Part shown: in pieces, positions 1-8,555 of the stretch | Numbering within the stretch: the stretch's first letter is position 1 | Layout: each line of letters opens with the position of its first letter | Assembly: GCA_002438605.1 (NCBI GenBank) | Contig: DJPR01000043.1 | Coordinates: 5,784 to 54,099 of the forward strand | Origin: Ruminococcus sp. UBA6407 | GTDB taxonomy: Bacteria; Bacillota; Clostridia; Oscillospirales; Ruminococcaceae | DNA: 48,316 nucleotides | Direction of reading: 5' to 3' | Notes under the pieces: model-generated | What the model was told of the DNA's origin: nothing | Seen by the model: only the letters and a program-made list of their open reading frames with translations | The model's database searches: none | Made by a program: the position numbers and the translations under genes

Positions 1-7
1 TTATGAC

Positions 8-49
8 GTACAAAGTCTTTTGACGTGCTTTGTGCGGTATTGCCTTTAT
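8..49. repeat. Dispersed palindromic repeat, copy A (cut by window edge)
   Basis: The right arm CTTTGTGCGGTATTGCC (about 28-44) matches the arms of the other copies. The inner part, with GTACAAAGT then TTTTGACGTGC, matches the reverse complement of copy I near 38261-38313 almost base for base. The left arm would lie near or beyond the window start. The element touches the stop codon of the MerR gene, so it sits at that gene's 3' end. Confidence 0.7.
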
Positions 50-855
50 TTCAATTTATTATATTGCTCGTCTGTAACGGCTTCACACCATTCTGTAGAA
101 TTATTCTCGCCGGGAACCTCAATCGCAAGATGTGAAAACCAACTGTCAGGTGCAGCACCATGCCAGTGTTTAACACCGGCAGGAATATTAATACAGTCCC
201 CCGGATTCATTTCAACTGCATCTTTGCCAAATTCCTGATAATAACCTCTGCCTGCAATGCATAACAATATCTGACCCCCGCCTTTATCTGCATTATGAAT
301 ATGCCAATTATTGCGACACTTAGGTTCAAATGTGACATTGAAAATTCCAATCTGTGAATCAGATATTGGAGCAAGATAGCTCCGACCAACAAAATATTGT
401 GAAAATGCATCATTTGAATCACCTATTGGAAACATCATTTTATTTGCATATTTTAATTTCTCATCATTTAAACACTTTTCATTATCCCATACAAGCACTC
501 CTGTTTTAACTGCTTCTTCATATTTTTTTATCTTATAGTTCATTTTTTCCAATGCATCATTATATGTTTTGCGTTCAGCCAAAATTCGCTCTCTTGCTTC
601 TTTTAAAAGACTGCATCGGGCTTCAAAGGTATTATCGCCTTCCCTGAAAAGCCGAACATATTCAATTAAAAGCTCAATCGGCATTCCCGCACTTCGGAAA
701 CAAATTGCTGTTTCGACCCATTTAATATCCTCGTCAGTATAATCACGTATTCCTCTGGCATTTCGATTAACTTCCGGTATAACACCTACACGCTCATAAT
801 ATCTCAGCGTATCAGGACTTATATCGAATTTGCTGCAAACTTCTTTTATTGTCAC
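46..855 (-). CDS. MerR-family regulator fused to a C-terminal cupin domain
   Basis: The 269-residue protein opens with a MerR winged helix-turn-helix (TIKEVCSKFDISPDTLRYYER, about residues 2-70). A coiled-coil dimer helix follows (about 75-120, rich in Glu, Lys and Arg). The C-terminal cupin (about 165-250) carries WHIHNADKGGGQ, a glycine turn, PAGVKHWHG and further His residues suited to metal binding. Family knowledge: MerR proteins activate promoters with over-long spacers by untwisting DNA, and a fused cupin may serve as the effector sensor. A promoter with a 19-bp spacer and a palindrome lies upstream at 1003-1033 and points at this gene, so autoregulation is likely. The effector is unknown. 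The start follows a GGAGGCGG-type ribosome site. Confidence 0.88.
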   Translation of the reverse strand: MTIKEVCSKFDISPDTLRYYERVGVIPEVNRNARGIRDYTDEDIKWVETAICFRSAGMPIELLIEYVRLFREGDNTFEARCSLLKEARERILAERKTYNDALEKMNYKIKKYEEAVKTGVLVWDNEKCLNDEKLKYANKMMFPIGDSNDAFSQYFVGRSYLAPISDSQIGIFNVTFEPKCRNNWHIHNADKGGGQILLCIAGRGYYQEFGKDAVEMNPGDCINIPAGVKHWHGAAPDSWFSHLAIEVPGENNSTEWCEAVTDEQYNKLK

Positions 856-884
856 AGTTATCCGCCTCCTGAAAGTTGTATTTT

Positions 885-936
885 ATTGCAACACCAACAA
901 AATCTTTTACGTTTTTATGAAATGTTGCCTTATATA
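885..936. repeat. Dispersed palindromic repeat, copy C (degenerate)
   Basis: It begins ATTGCAACACC and ends ATGTTGCCTTATA, matching the outer ends of the family, but the CGCACAAAG core is decayed. It lies between the MerR-cupin start and its promoter, inside the predicted 5' untranslated region. Confidence 0.55.
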
Positions 937-1002
937 AGTCCAAAAAACCAGTAAATTTCAGCCAATCAAGCTGCATACTGTTTTATTTTTTGGATTGATA
1001 TA

Positions 1003-1033
1003 ATTATACCCCTTGGAGTTAACTCTAAGTCAA
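1003..1033 (-). promoter_or_regulatory. MerR-type promoter/operator with 19-bp spacer
   Basis: Read on the minus strand, TTGACT (1028-1033) and TATAAT (1003-1008) are separated by 19 bases. The spacer contains the palindrome CTTAGAGTTAACTCCAAG. Both features are typical of MerR-family promoters such as those of AdhR/NmlR-like regulators. It points leftward at the MerR-cupin gene, suggesting autoregulation. Confidence 0.8.
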
Positions 1034-1100
1034 TACCTATTTTATATTTTTGTAGGATTATACAAAATCCAAAAGCAAAAATATGCGTTTTGACCAAAAC

Positions 1101-1125
1101 ACTTTTGTGCGGTGTTGCCTTAAAT
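1101..1125. repeat. Dispersed palindromic repeat, copy B (one arm)
   Basis: ACTTTTGTGCGGTGTTGCCTT is a clear single arm of the repeat family. I see no convincing second arm to its left, so this is a half element or a decayed copy. It lies between the alcohol dehydrogenase terminator and the MerR-type promoter. Confidence 0.55.
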
Positions 1126-1130
1126 ATGCA

Positions 1131-1164
1131 AATAAGACCGATTGCTAGTACAATCGGTCTTATT
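1131..1164 (-). terminator. Terminator of the alcohol dehydrogenase gene
   Basis: A perfect 14-bp stem (AATAAGACCGATTG paired with CAATCGGTCTTATT) with a 6-base loop lies about 40 bases after the dehydrogenase stop codon. A T-rich stretch follows on the minus strand. Confidence 0.85.
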
Positions 1165-1203
1165 ATAATTATTTGGTTTAAGCCAATACAAACAATACTT
1201 TTT

Positions 1204-2427
1204 TTAGAAATCAACTTCTGTATCATAATAACAGCATTTAAGAAGCTTTTCCATTTCCTCAACAGAAGGCTGACGAGGATTTGAACCTGTACATGCATCT
1301 CCAATTGCATTAACTGCAATATCATGCAGTCTTTCAAGAAATACATTTTCAGGAACAAAGCCGTTTTCAACAGGATAACTGTCTGCACCATAATTTTTAA
1401 TGCAATGCGGAATGTTAAGTTCATCATTCATTTTACGTAAATATGTAATTAAAGCTGAAACCTTGTCATCATCTGAAGCATTTTTATCAGCAATTCCCAT
1501 ATAATCAACAATAACTCCGTAACGCTTTTTAGCTGTTTCATCCTTTGCATTGAATGCAATAACTTTAGGAAGATACATTGCATTTGCTGCACCATGAATT
1601 ATATGTGCACCGTAATCAGCAAAAGCTGCACCTGTCTTATGTGCCATAGAATGAACTATGCCAAGCAATGCATTTGAAAATGCCATTCCTGCAAGACATT
1701 GTGCATTATGCATTCTATCACGAGCTTCCATATCACCATTATATGAAGCTGTCAAGTCCTTCATTATCATTTCTATTGCATGAATAGCAAGCGGATCAGT
1801 ATAATCACAATTTGCTGTTGATACATAAGCCTCAATGGCATGTGTCATAGCGTCCATACCTGTATGTGCAACAAGCTTTTTAGGCATTGTTTCTGCAAGT
1901 TCAGGGTCAACAATAGCTACATCAGGGGTTATTTCAAAGTCAGCAATCGGATACTTTATTCCCTTGTTATAGTCTGTAATAATCGAGAAAGCAGTAACCT
2001 CTGTTGCTGTGCCTGAAGTTGAAGAAACTGCACAGAAATGTGCCTTTTTTCTAAGCTCAGGAATTCCGAAAACCTTGCACATATCCTCAAATGTACAATC
2101 AGGATATTCATATTTTATCCACATTGCTTTTGCAGCATCAATTGGTGAACCGCCGCCTATAGCCACAATCCAGTCAGGCTGGAATTTCATCATAGCGTCT
2201 GCACCCTTCATAACTGTTTCTACAGAAGGATCCGGTTCAATTCCATCAAATATACTAACCTCCATTCCTGCTTCCTTCAGGTATGACTGTGCCTTATCAA
2301 GAAATCCAAAACGCTTCATAGAGCCGCCGCCTACGCAGATCATTGCTTTTTTTCCTTTAAATGTTTTGAGTGCTTCAAGTGAGCCTTTTCCATGATAAAT
2401 GTCACGAGGTAATGTAAAACGAGCCAT
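1204..2427 (-). CDS. Iron-containing alcohol dehydrogenase, AdhE C-domain-like
   Basis: A 407-residue NAD(P)H-dependent alcohol dehydrogenase of the iron family, probably reducing acetaldehyde or another aldehyde to alcohol in fermentation. Visible motifs are the nucleotide-binding GGGSPIDAAKAMW, then TSGTATEVTAFSIITD, GIKYPIADFEITPDVAIVD, MDAMTHAIEAYVS, and the His-rich metal region HSMAHKTGAAF followed by HIIHGAANAMYLP. The central part closely resembles the dehydrogenase half of bifunctional AdhE, but the aldehyde dehydrogenase half is absent and the length is normal for a stand-alone enzyme. It has AAGGAGG before the ATG, its own promoter and its own terminator, so it is a single-gene unit. 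The exact substrate is not certain. Confidence 0.93.
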   Translation of the reverse strand: MARFTLPRDIYHGKGSLEALKTFKGKKAMICVGGGSMKRFGFLDKAQSYLKEAGMEVSIFDGIEPDPSVETVMKGADAMMKFQPDWIVAIGGGSPIDAAKAMWIKYEYPDCTFEDMCKVFGIPELRKKAHFCAVSSTSGTATEVTAFSIITDYNKGIKYPIADFEITPDVAIVDPELAETMPKKLVAHTGMDAMTHAIEAYVSTANCDYTDPLAIHAIEMIMKDLTASYNGDMEARDRMHNAQCLAGMAFSNALLGIVHSMAHKTGAAFADYGAHIIHGAANAMYLPKVIAFNAKDETAKKRYGVIVDYMGIADKNASDDDKVSALITYLRKMNDELNIPHCIKNYGADSYPVENGFVPENVFLERLHDIAVNAIGDACTGSNPRQPSVEEMEKLLKCCYYDTEVDF

Positions 2428-2465
2428 AATAACGTCCTCCTTATATAATAATCTGTATTATTTTA

Positions 2466-2531
2466 AGTGATATTGGATATATATATTCCAATCACTATAG
2501 TAATTTTATCACATTCAAACAAGTAATGCAA
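2466..2531 (-). promoter_or_regulatory. Promoter and inverted-repeat operator of the alcohol dehydrogenase gene
   Basis: On the minus strand TTGCAT (2526-2531) and TAAAAT (2503-2508) have a 17-base spacer. Just downstream, around the expected start site, lies the inverted repeat AGTGATATTGGA ... TCCAATCACT (2466-2477 and 2487-2496) around an alternating TA centre. This placement suits a repressor operator; the regulator is unknown. Confidence 0.5.
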
Positions 2532-2603
2532 TTGTAAAAAATGAATAACGATTATGACTTTATGATATAGCAGGAGTTTCGCACAAGTTTTTATAAAACA
2601 CAA

Positions 2604-2674
2604 AACCTGTCAGCATAGAATTATACACAGACATTCAGTTTGAAATCAGTGCATTTATTCTATGCTAACAGGTT
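2604..2674 (-). terminator. Long hairpin, probable terminator of the 2711-3370 gene
   Basis: A 17-bp inverted repeat (AACCTGTCAGCATAGAA with TTCTATGCTAACAGGTT, one G-U pair in RNA) encloses a 37-base loop. On the minus strand it ends GGTTTTGTGTTTT, so it could terminate the lipoprotein gene just upstream. The large loop is unusual. The adjoining TTAAGGCAAT looks like a half arm of the dispersed repeat. Confidence 0.5.
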
Positions 2675-2710
2675 GTTAAGGCAATAAATTTTAAATAATG
2701 TTACAATTTG

Positions 2711-3370
2711 CTATTTAACAAATTTCATGCCCTCTCCTTTATTTTCCTTTGCATCATTCCATGTTATTGCATTATCTTTTTCAGTAAAGATTCCGCTTCC
2801 GTCAGTATAAATTATAGTAGTTTTTGGATCTTTATTCTCCTCTTCGTATTCGTAATAAATTTCTTCTGCATTGCCATCGCATACCATACTATTGCTGTTT
2901 GCATCATATTTTAATGTATATGTCCATTCGGTATTGGCAAAAGCACTGTCTGCCCATGAAACTTTACCCTGATATGTACCGTCACCATTATCGGAAATAT
3001 TCAATGAAGCTCTGTCACACCACCAAGTCCCCAAGAACTTTTCTGCTCCTGAATTTTGATTTATTTCCGATTCGCTTTCAGCTTTACTGCTATCGGAAGT
3101 ATTGCTTGAATTATCGTTTACATCTGCATTTTGAACTTCTGACGATTCATCAGTACTGTTCTCAGCTGCTTTTTCTGTAGTAATTGCTTCGGTTACATTT
3201 TCAGTGGTTTTTGATTCAATAGTTTCCTCTGAACCTTTTGTCTGACTTTCTGTTGCCGAGGTTTCTGAAACACTGCTGCTCTTTGAATCTGCTGAATTAT
3301 TTGCTCCGCAGCCTGAAAGTGCTGAAATTAACGCAAGTGAAACAGCAAAAATCGTAATTTTTTTGTTCAT
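2711..3370 (-). CDS. Small secreted lipoprotein with Ser/Thr/Glu-rich linker
   Basis: About 219 residues. A lipoprotein signal peptide (MNKKITIFAVSLALISALSGC) ends in a good lipobox LSGC. A long low-complexity linker of Ser, Thr, Glu and Asn (about 25-125) then leads to a small C-terminal domain of about 90 residues (EKFLGTWWCDRASLNI to the end). This domain has a Trp pair and alternating beta-like segments reminiscent of lipocalin-like folds. I do not recognise a function. The start at 3370 is preceded by AAGGAGAAC; an upstream in-frame start at 3421 lacks a site and would break the signal peptide. It is downstream of the GH5 gene (139 bases) and may be a surface accessory. Confidence 0.75.
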   Translation of the reverse strand: MNKKITIFAVSLALISALSGCGANNSADSKSSSVSETSATESQTKGSEETIESKTTENVTEAITTEKAAENSTDESSEVQNADVNDNSSNTSDSSKAESESEINQNSGAEKFLGTWWCDRASLNISDNGDGTYQGKVSWADSAFANTEWTYTLKYDANSNSMVCDGNAEEIYYEYEEENKDPKTTIIYTDGSGIFTEKDNAITWNDAKENKGEGMKFVK

Positions 3371-3509
3371 AGTTGTTCTCCTTTTTTCTCTTTTTAATAT
3401 ATGTTTTATACAGTATCGCACAAAGCTTGTACATTACTGCATTAATATTATATCACTGTTTTTTTGATTTTGCAAATAAAAAATAATTTTTATAAAAAAT
3501 CTGTAAAAA

Positions 3510-5591
3510 TTATTCAGCACCATTCATGATACCGTCAATTATTTTGCTGTTCCATGAAAGAGTTGAACGAGTTAATATACCAAATGCAGAATCACCTGTT
3601 AATGAACCGTTATCCCAAACAAAGCACTTAATTCCGCAGGATTTTGCAGCTGAAATATAATAACTGAAATATTCTTCTCTTACTGAATCATCTGCTTTAT
3701 TTACACAACCGAATTCCCCTATTATTACAGGTATTCCCTTATCTACAAATTTTGATTTAAGCTGTTTGAACTTATTGGAAAGTTCAGTTTTATCAGCATC
3801 AGTAAAACTTGTTGTTTTACCGTCTGAGAAATTCCATGGTGCATAATAATGAACAGAAATAATTATGTTTTTATCGTTTGGTATTGCAATGTCATTTATT
3901 GCAGCGTCCTCAGCTGATGCAGCATAGGAGGTTATTATCAGACTTCTTTTAGCGTTATTTCCGCCTGAGCTTCTTACAGTATTTATGAAATCCTGCTCAT
4001 ATTTATTAACAACTTCCCTTTCCTCTGCTGTTCCGCCGCTCCATTCAGCTGTACTTCCAACTGTTCGGGGTTCATTCATTCCCTCGAAAAGAAGTGTATC
4101 ATCATAATCTGCAAATCTCTCTGAAATTTGTTCCCAAATAGCACATAGCTTTTTGCTGTTTTCAGCATACTTATTTTTATCGGGTACAAACCAACTGTAA
4201 TCATCATGATGCATATTAACTATAACGAACATATCCAAATCATATGCATAATCAACCACTTGTTGCACTCTGTCGAGCCATTCTGAATCAATAATGTTTC
4301 CGTTTAAATGGTCAGACCATGTTACAGGAATACGAATTGCATTAAAGCCCTTATCCTTTGCTGATTTAATCATTTCCTTAGTTGTTTTCGGGTTTCCCCA
4401 TGCTAATTCAGCATCTGACGTTATTGACGCATAATTGAATGGTTCAAGAGAATTTCCCAAATTCCAGCCAACTTTAATTGAGTCCACAATTTCAGATGAA
4501 GTTCTGAAACTGCCGTCCGGACTTTTAGCAGAATAAGAAAGGTTTTCTTCTTTTGACGTTTCATTTTTGGTTGGTTCAGGAATACTTGAAACTGTGTTGA
4601 CACTATATTTGACAGACACAGAATTTAACGTAACGGAAGGCTGCTCACTCCACCAATAACCAAGTGAAATTTCGCCGCCGTTTACAAGGTCATTTTTTGC
4701 TTGTTCAGGTAAAATCCATGTTAATGATAAAGAAGAATTATCGGTAAAAACAGCAATATCCTTTGACTGATAACGTCCATTGTCAGATGAAGCACAGAAT
4801 GCACCGGTAAATTTTCTGAAAGCTCCTCCCGAGCTTATATTATATGTAACTGCCTGAGGTATGCAGCCGTTCGGTATGACATCATTAACTTTAAAACCAA
4901 CAATGTTATCCTTGCTTTCGTATTGAACAGATGCGTTGATTTCTTTTTCAGCAGTTCCGTCAACAGGAATCTCCCTGTTTCTTGTAAAGCTGCATACAAC
5001 AGTATCAAGTCTTATGCTTTGAGTATCGCCCCACCAGTAGCCGAATAAAAGCTCACCGTCAGCAGTGATGTAGTCCTTTATGCTGTCAGGAACCTTCCAA
5101 ACAATTTCACCATATGTTCCCTGCGTAGAAGCTGTAATATCTTCTGACTGAAACCAGCCTTTATCAGTTGCAGCAGCACAGTCTGAATTTACTGAAACTC
5201 CGAAGCCGCCTGTAAATTGACCTATATTGCTTGAATCACCGGAATATATTACAAACGTAAATGATTCAATTTTGTCACCTGATTCTATCAAATCCGATAA
5301 AGAAAGTTTATATGTATTTTCTCCGTCCTCACGGCTTATCAATGCATTCGGCGTTACCTGAGTACCAAGCGTTGCTGAGATCTTTTCAACAGGACTTACA
5401 TGAACTGTTGTGGGTTCCTGAGTTGCTTCCTCTGTTAAAGCTGTTGTTTCATCAATCGGGTCATTTTCATTTGTCTGCTCACTGATTGTCAATGAAGAAT
5501 TGTCTTTTTTTGATTTTTTTCCTTTTTGGCAGCTTGTAAATGACAGTGTAACCAATAATGCAGTCAAAACAGCTGTTACTTTTCTAAACAT
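3510..5591 (-). CDS. Lipid-anchored GH5 endoglucanase with two tandem N-terminal modules
   Basis: A 693-residue surface glycoside hydrolase. The signal peptide ends in LSFTSC with lipidated Cys21, followed by a Lys/Ser/Thr linker. Two related modules of about 120 residues (about 71-200 and 205-335) share the order SFTFV/Y, TGGF or TGAF, a Gly-Tyr-Trp-Trp motif (GYWWGD, GYWWSE) and SVxxS. These are probably carbohydrate-binding modules with Trp platforms. The catalytic GH5 domain (about 365-690) shows GWNLGNSLEPF, IRIPVTW, VNMHHDDYSW, the acid/base Glu507 in GMNEPR and the nucleophile Glu626 in IIGEFG. Likely activity is beta-1,4-glucan or xyloglucan cleavage. It has no dockerin, so it is membrane-anchored instead of cellulosomal. 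The start follows GGGGGA. Confidence 0.9.
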   Translation of the reverse strand: MFRKVTAVLTALLVTLSFTSCQKGKKSKKDNSSLTISEQTNENDPIDETTALTEEATQEPTTVHVSPVEKISATLGTQVTPNALISREDGENTYKLSLSDLIESGDKIESFTFVIYSGDSSNIGQFTGGFGVSVNSDCAAATDKGWFQSEDITASTQGTYGEIVWKVPDSIKDYITADGELLFGYWWGDTQSIRLDTVVCSFTRNREIPVDGTAEKEINASVQYESKDNIVGFKVNDVIPNGCIPQAVTYNISSGGAFRKFTGAFCASSDNGRYQSKDIAVFTDNSSLSLTWILPEQAKNDLVNGGEISLGYWWSEQPSVTLNSVSVKYSVNTVSSIPEPTKNETSKEENLSYSAKSPDGSFRTSSEIVDSIKVGWNLGNSLEPFNYASITSDAELAWGNPKTTKEMIKSAKDKGFNAIRIPVTWSDHLNGNIIDSEWLDRVQQVVDYAYDLDMFVIVNMHHDDYSWFVPDKNKYAENSKKLCAIWEQISERFADYDDTLLFEGMNEPRTVGSTAEWSGGTAEEREVVNKYEQDFINTVRSSGGNNAKRSLIITSYAASAEDAAINDIAIPNDKNIIISVHYYAPWNFSDGKTTSFTDADKTELSNKFKQLKSKFVDKGIPVIIGEFGCVNKADDSVREEYFSYYISAAKSCGIKCFVWDNGSLTGDSAFGILTRSTLSWNSKIIDGIMNGAE

Positions 5592-5621
5592 TTTTATCCC
5601 CCTAATTTTTATATGTTAAAT

Positions 5622-6275
5622 TCAAACATTACTGCATAAAATAATGTTTGCAATTTCAGCAGGTGAAGAAACAATATGATCAGGATTTTTGCTGCACAAT
5701 TCAGATTCACTGTTAAATCCCCATGTACAGCCTATGCACTTTATTCCTGCATTTTTAGCAGTTTGTATATCTACGCTGCTGTCGCCTATCATGTATGCCT
5801 CATACGGTTCGGAATAATCTGATAAAATTTCTCTTATAACCTGCGGATTCGGCTTTTTCTCCAGTTGTGGTTTATTGCCAAGTATTTTGTCAAATTTTAT
5901 ATCAGGTAAAACCGAGTGCAAAATCTTAACAGCAAACTCATGTGCTTTATTTGTAGCAACAGCCAGTCTTACATTATTTTCAGAAAGCTTAATCAAAACC
6001 TCACGTATGCCATCGTATACTTTAGTTTTGTCCAGACAATGCTGTTCATAATAATAAGAAAAAAGCTTTAAAAGTTCATCTGTATAATCTTTTTTATTAT
6101 CAGGTAAAGAACGGAAGCAAAGCTTTCTTATCCCATTTCCGACAAACGTTTTATATTCATCCAAGCTGTGCAGCGGAAGTTCCAGTTGATTAAGCCCGAA
6201 ATTCACAGCGTCAGCCAAATCCTGAATGGTATCAGCCAATGTCCCGTCAAGGTCAAAAATTGCAATTTTCTGCAT
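5622..6275 (-). CDS. HAD-superfamily hydrolase, phosphoglycolate phosphatase-like
   Basis: About 217 residues. The nucleophile motif FDLDGTLADT is at the N-terminus, a helical cap occupies about 18-80, motif II is AVATNKA, the Lys region is KPNPQ, and motif IV is MIGDSSVDIQTAKNAG. It probably dephosphorylates a small phosphometabolite such as 2-phosphoglycolate. The ATG at 6275 is chosen because AGAGGTG lies 6 bases upstream; the in-frame GTG at 6284 falls inside that site. It starts 11 bases after tgt and ends 30 bases before the GH5 gene, so it is likely co-transcribed. Substrate assignment within HAD proteins is uncertain. Confidence 0.85.
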   Translation of the reverse strand: MQKIAIFDLDGTLADTIQDLADAVNFGLNQLELPLHSLDEYKTFVGNGIRKLCFRSLPDNKKDYTDELLKLFSYYYEQHCLDKTKVYDGIREVLIKLSENNVRLAVATNKAHEFAVKILHSVLPDIKFDKILGNKPQLEKKPNPQVIREILSDYSEPYEAYMIGDSSVDIQTAKNAGIKCIGCTWGFNSESELCSKNPDHIVSSPAEIANIILCSNV

Positions 6276-6286
6276 AAAAAACACCT

Positions 6287-7417
6287 CTATAATCTTGATG
6301 CAAGCAGCTCTGAATATTGCTGCCTGAACTTTTCAAATGTACCGTTATCCAACGCATCACGTATCTTTTCTGTAAGCGTATTATAAAAATACAAATTGTG
6401 CATAACAGCAAGTCTGCCTGCAAGCATTTCCTGTGCCTTGAAAAGATGACGTATATATGCCCTTGAAAAATTCCTGCATGCAGGACAGTCACACTCCTCA
6501 TCAATAGGACGTTCGTCCGTTTCGTAGCACTTATTTGTTACATGCATAATGCCTTTCCATGTAAACACGGTAGCATGACGTGCATTTCTGCTTGGCATAA
6601 CGCAGTCAAACATATCCACTCCTCTTGCAACCGCCTCAATTATATTTGACGGAGTTCCCACTCCCATAAGATACCTCGGCTTATTTACGGGCATAAAAGG
6701 TTCAACCACATCAATTATCCTGTACATTTCTTCTGTTGGCTCACCTACGGCAAGTCCGCCGATAGCATATCCGTCAAGATCAAGTTTTGCAATATCCTCC
6801 ATATGTTTTACTCGAAGGTCATCAAATGTACAGCCTTGATTTATACCGAAAAGCATTTGTTCCTTATTAATTGTATCATGCAGACTGTTAAGACGTTCCA
6901 TTTCTTCTTTACACCGAACAAGCCAGCGTGTAGTACGTTCAATTGAATTTTCAGCATACTCGTGAGTGGCAGGATTTTCAACACATTCATCAAATGCCAT
7001 TGCAATAGTAGACCCTAAATTAGACTGTATCTGCATACTTTCTTCAGGTCCCATAAAAATACGTCTGCCGTCAATGTGAGAAGCAAAATACACGCCCTCT
7101 TCCTTGATTTTACGCAGCTTGGCAAGTGAAAACACTTGAAATCCGCCGCTGTCGGTAAGAATAGGTCTGTCCCAGTTCATAAACTTATGAAGTCCGCCCA
7201 TTTCTCTGATAATCTTATCACCGGGACGCAGATGCAAATGATATGTGTTGCACAATTCAACCTGAGTTTTTAATTCTTTAAGGTCAAGAGATGATACTCC
7301 CCCTTTTATTGCGGCGGCAGTTCCCACGTTCATAAAGCATGGCGTCTGAAAAGTACCATGTACTGTTTCAACCTTGCCGCGTCTTGCTTTGTTTTCCTTT
7401 TTTAATAGTGTATACAT
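6287..7417 (-). CDS. tgt: Queuine tRNA-ribosyltransferase (tRNA-guanine transglycosylase)
   Basis: A 376-residue enzyme that swaps guanine 34 of GUN-anticodon tRNAs for preQ1 in queuosine synthesis. Family signatures are LTDSGGFQVFSLAKL, MAFDECVENPATH, GGLAVGEPTEEM, MGVGTPSNIIEAV and DMFDCVMPSRNARHA, and the zinc ligands CDCPACRNFSRAYIRHL near the C-terminus. Full length for the family. It lies 9 bases after queA, the next enzyme of the pathway, in the same direction. Confidence 0.97.
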   Translation of the reverse strand: MYTLLKKENKARRGKVETVHGTFQTPCFMNVGTAAAIKGGVSSLDLKELKTQVELCNTYHLHLRPGDKIIREMGGLHKFMNWDRPILTDSGGFQVFSLAKLRKIKEEGVYFASHIDGRRIFMGPEESMQIQSNLGSTIAMAFDECVENPATHEYAENSIERTTRWLVRCKEEMERLNSLHDTINKEQMLFGINQGCTFDDLRVKHMEDIAKLDLDGYAIGGLAVGEPTEEMYRIIDVVEPFMPVNKPRYLMGVGTPSNIIEAVARGVDMFDCVMPSRNARHATVFTWKGIMHVTNKCYETDERPIDEECDCPACRNFSRAYIRHLFKAQEMLAGRLAVMHNLYFYNTLTEKIRDALDNGTFEKFRQQYSELLASRL

Positions 7418-7426
7418 AAATTCTCC

Positions 7427-8461
7427 TTAAACAATAAACATACTGTCACCGAAACTAAAAAACCTGTATTTTTCCTCAACTGCTTTTTTATATGCATTCA
7501 TAGTTTCATCATATCCCAAAAATGCCGACACAAGCATAATAAGAGTGCTTTCAGGCAGGTGGAAATTAGTTATAAGACCGTCTATCACTTTGAATTTGTA
7601 GCCAGGATATATGAAAATATCAGTATATCCTTCATGCTCAGATATATCATTATAAAATGAAGCAACACTTTCAAGTGTACGGCAAGTTGTAGTTCCGACA
7701 GAAATTACACGTCCGCCGTTTTTCTTTGTTTCGTTTATAAGGTCAGCAGTTTCCTGCGGCAGATAATAATGTTCGCTGTGCATTTTATGGTCAAGTACGT
7801 TTTCTTCTTTAACCGGACGAAATGTGCCAAGTCCCACATGAAGCGTTACAAAAGCTGTTTTAATTCCCATTTCATTCAGCTCACTAAGCATTTTCTCCGT
7901 AAAATGCAGACCGGCTGTAGGAGCAGCAGATGACCCCAATTCTTTGGAATAAACAGTCTGATAACGCTCCTTGTCCTCAAGCTTTGCCGTTATGTACGGT
8001 GGCAGAGGCATTTGTCCCACATCTTCAAGTGCGGTAAAAAAATTGCCCTCACATTCAAACTGAACGATTCTGTTGCCGTCATCCTTAACCTCCTTGACTT
8101 CTGCAATCAAACGTCCGCCGCCAAAAGAAAAACGTGTTCCTACCTTGGCTTTTTTCCCCGGACGGCATATAATCTCCCAAAGCTTATCCCCTTTCTGCTC
8201 AAGCAGAAGAAATTCAATGAATGTCTGATTGTCTATCTTTTCACCGTAAAGACGTGCCGGTATAACTCGGGAATCATTCATTACAAGCAAATCACCTTTT
8301 TTAAGGTATCTGCATAAATTATAGAAATGGTCATGACATATTTCACCGCTTGTTCTGTCAATTTTCATAAGTCTAGAGCTGTTTCTTGGTTCCAGCGGAG
8401 TCTGGGCTATCAGTTCTTCAGGAAGCTCATAATAAAAATCTGATTTTTTTAGTTCTTGCAT
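7427..8461 (-). CDS. queA: S-adenosylmethionine:tRNA ribosyltransferase-isomerase
   Basis: A 344-residue protein that adds the ribosyl part of SAM to preQ1-tRNA to make epoxyqueuosine-tRNA. It begins with [23 protein letters not shown] and contains [36 protein letters not shown] and [16 protein letters not shown], all hallmarks of QueA. It heads the queA-tgt-gph-GH5 run on the minus strand and diverges from the lysine riboswitch region. Confidence 0.97.
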   Translation of the reverse strand: MQELKKSDFYYELPEELIAQTPLEPRNSSRLMKIDRTSGEICHDHFYNLCRYLKKGDLLVMNDSRVIPARLYGEKIDNQTFIEFLLLEQKGDKLWEIICRPGKKAKVGTRFSFGGGRLIAEVKEVKDDGNRIVQFECEGNFFTALEDVGQMPLPPYITAKLEDKERYQTVYSKELGSSAAPTAGLHFTEKMLSELNEMGIKTAFVTLHVGLGTFRPVKEENVLDHKMHSEHYYLPQETADLINETKKNGGRVISVGTTTCRTLESVASFYNDISEHEGYTDIFIYPGYKFKVIDGLITNFHLPESTLIMLVSAFLGYDETMNAYKKAVEEKYRFFSFGDSMFIV

Positions 8462-8519
8462 ATAAACACCTTTCAGGCATCTGCCGTAAATAAAAATTTA
8501 AAAAAATTCTCAAAATATA

Positions 8520-8548
8520 TTGACATCAAAATATAAACATGATATTAT
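8520..8548 (+). promoter_or_regulatory. Promoter of the lysine biosynthesis operon
   Basis: TTGACA (8520-8525) and TATTAT (8543-8548) lie 17 bases apart, just before the riboswitch. An overlapping TATAAT at 8546-8551 would give a 20-base spacer. Confidence 0.7.
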
Positions 8549-8555
8549 AATTATA

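Noticed and set aside
966..1427. A 153-residue minus-strand frame overlapping the alcohol dehydrogenase end
   Set aside because: It runs out of frame through the dehydrogenase, its terminator and the MerR promoter; composition is unlike a protein and there is no start signal.
2009..2395. A 128-residue plus-strand frame
   Set aside because: Antisense shadow of the alcohol dehydrogenase gene with no promoter or ribosome site.
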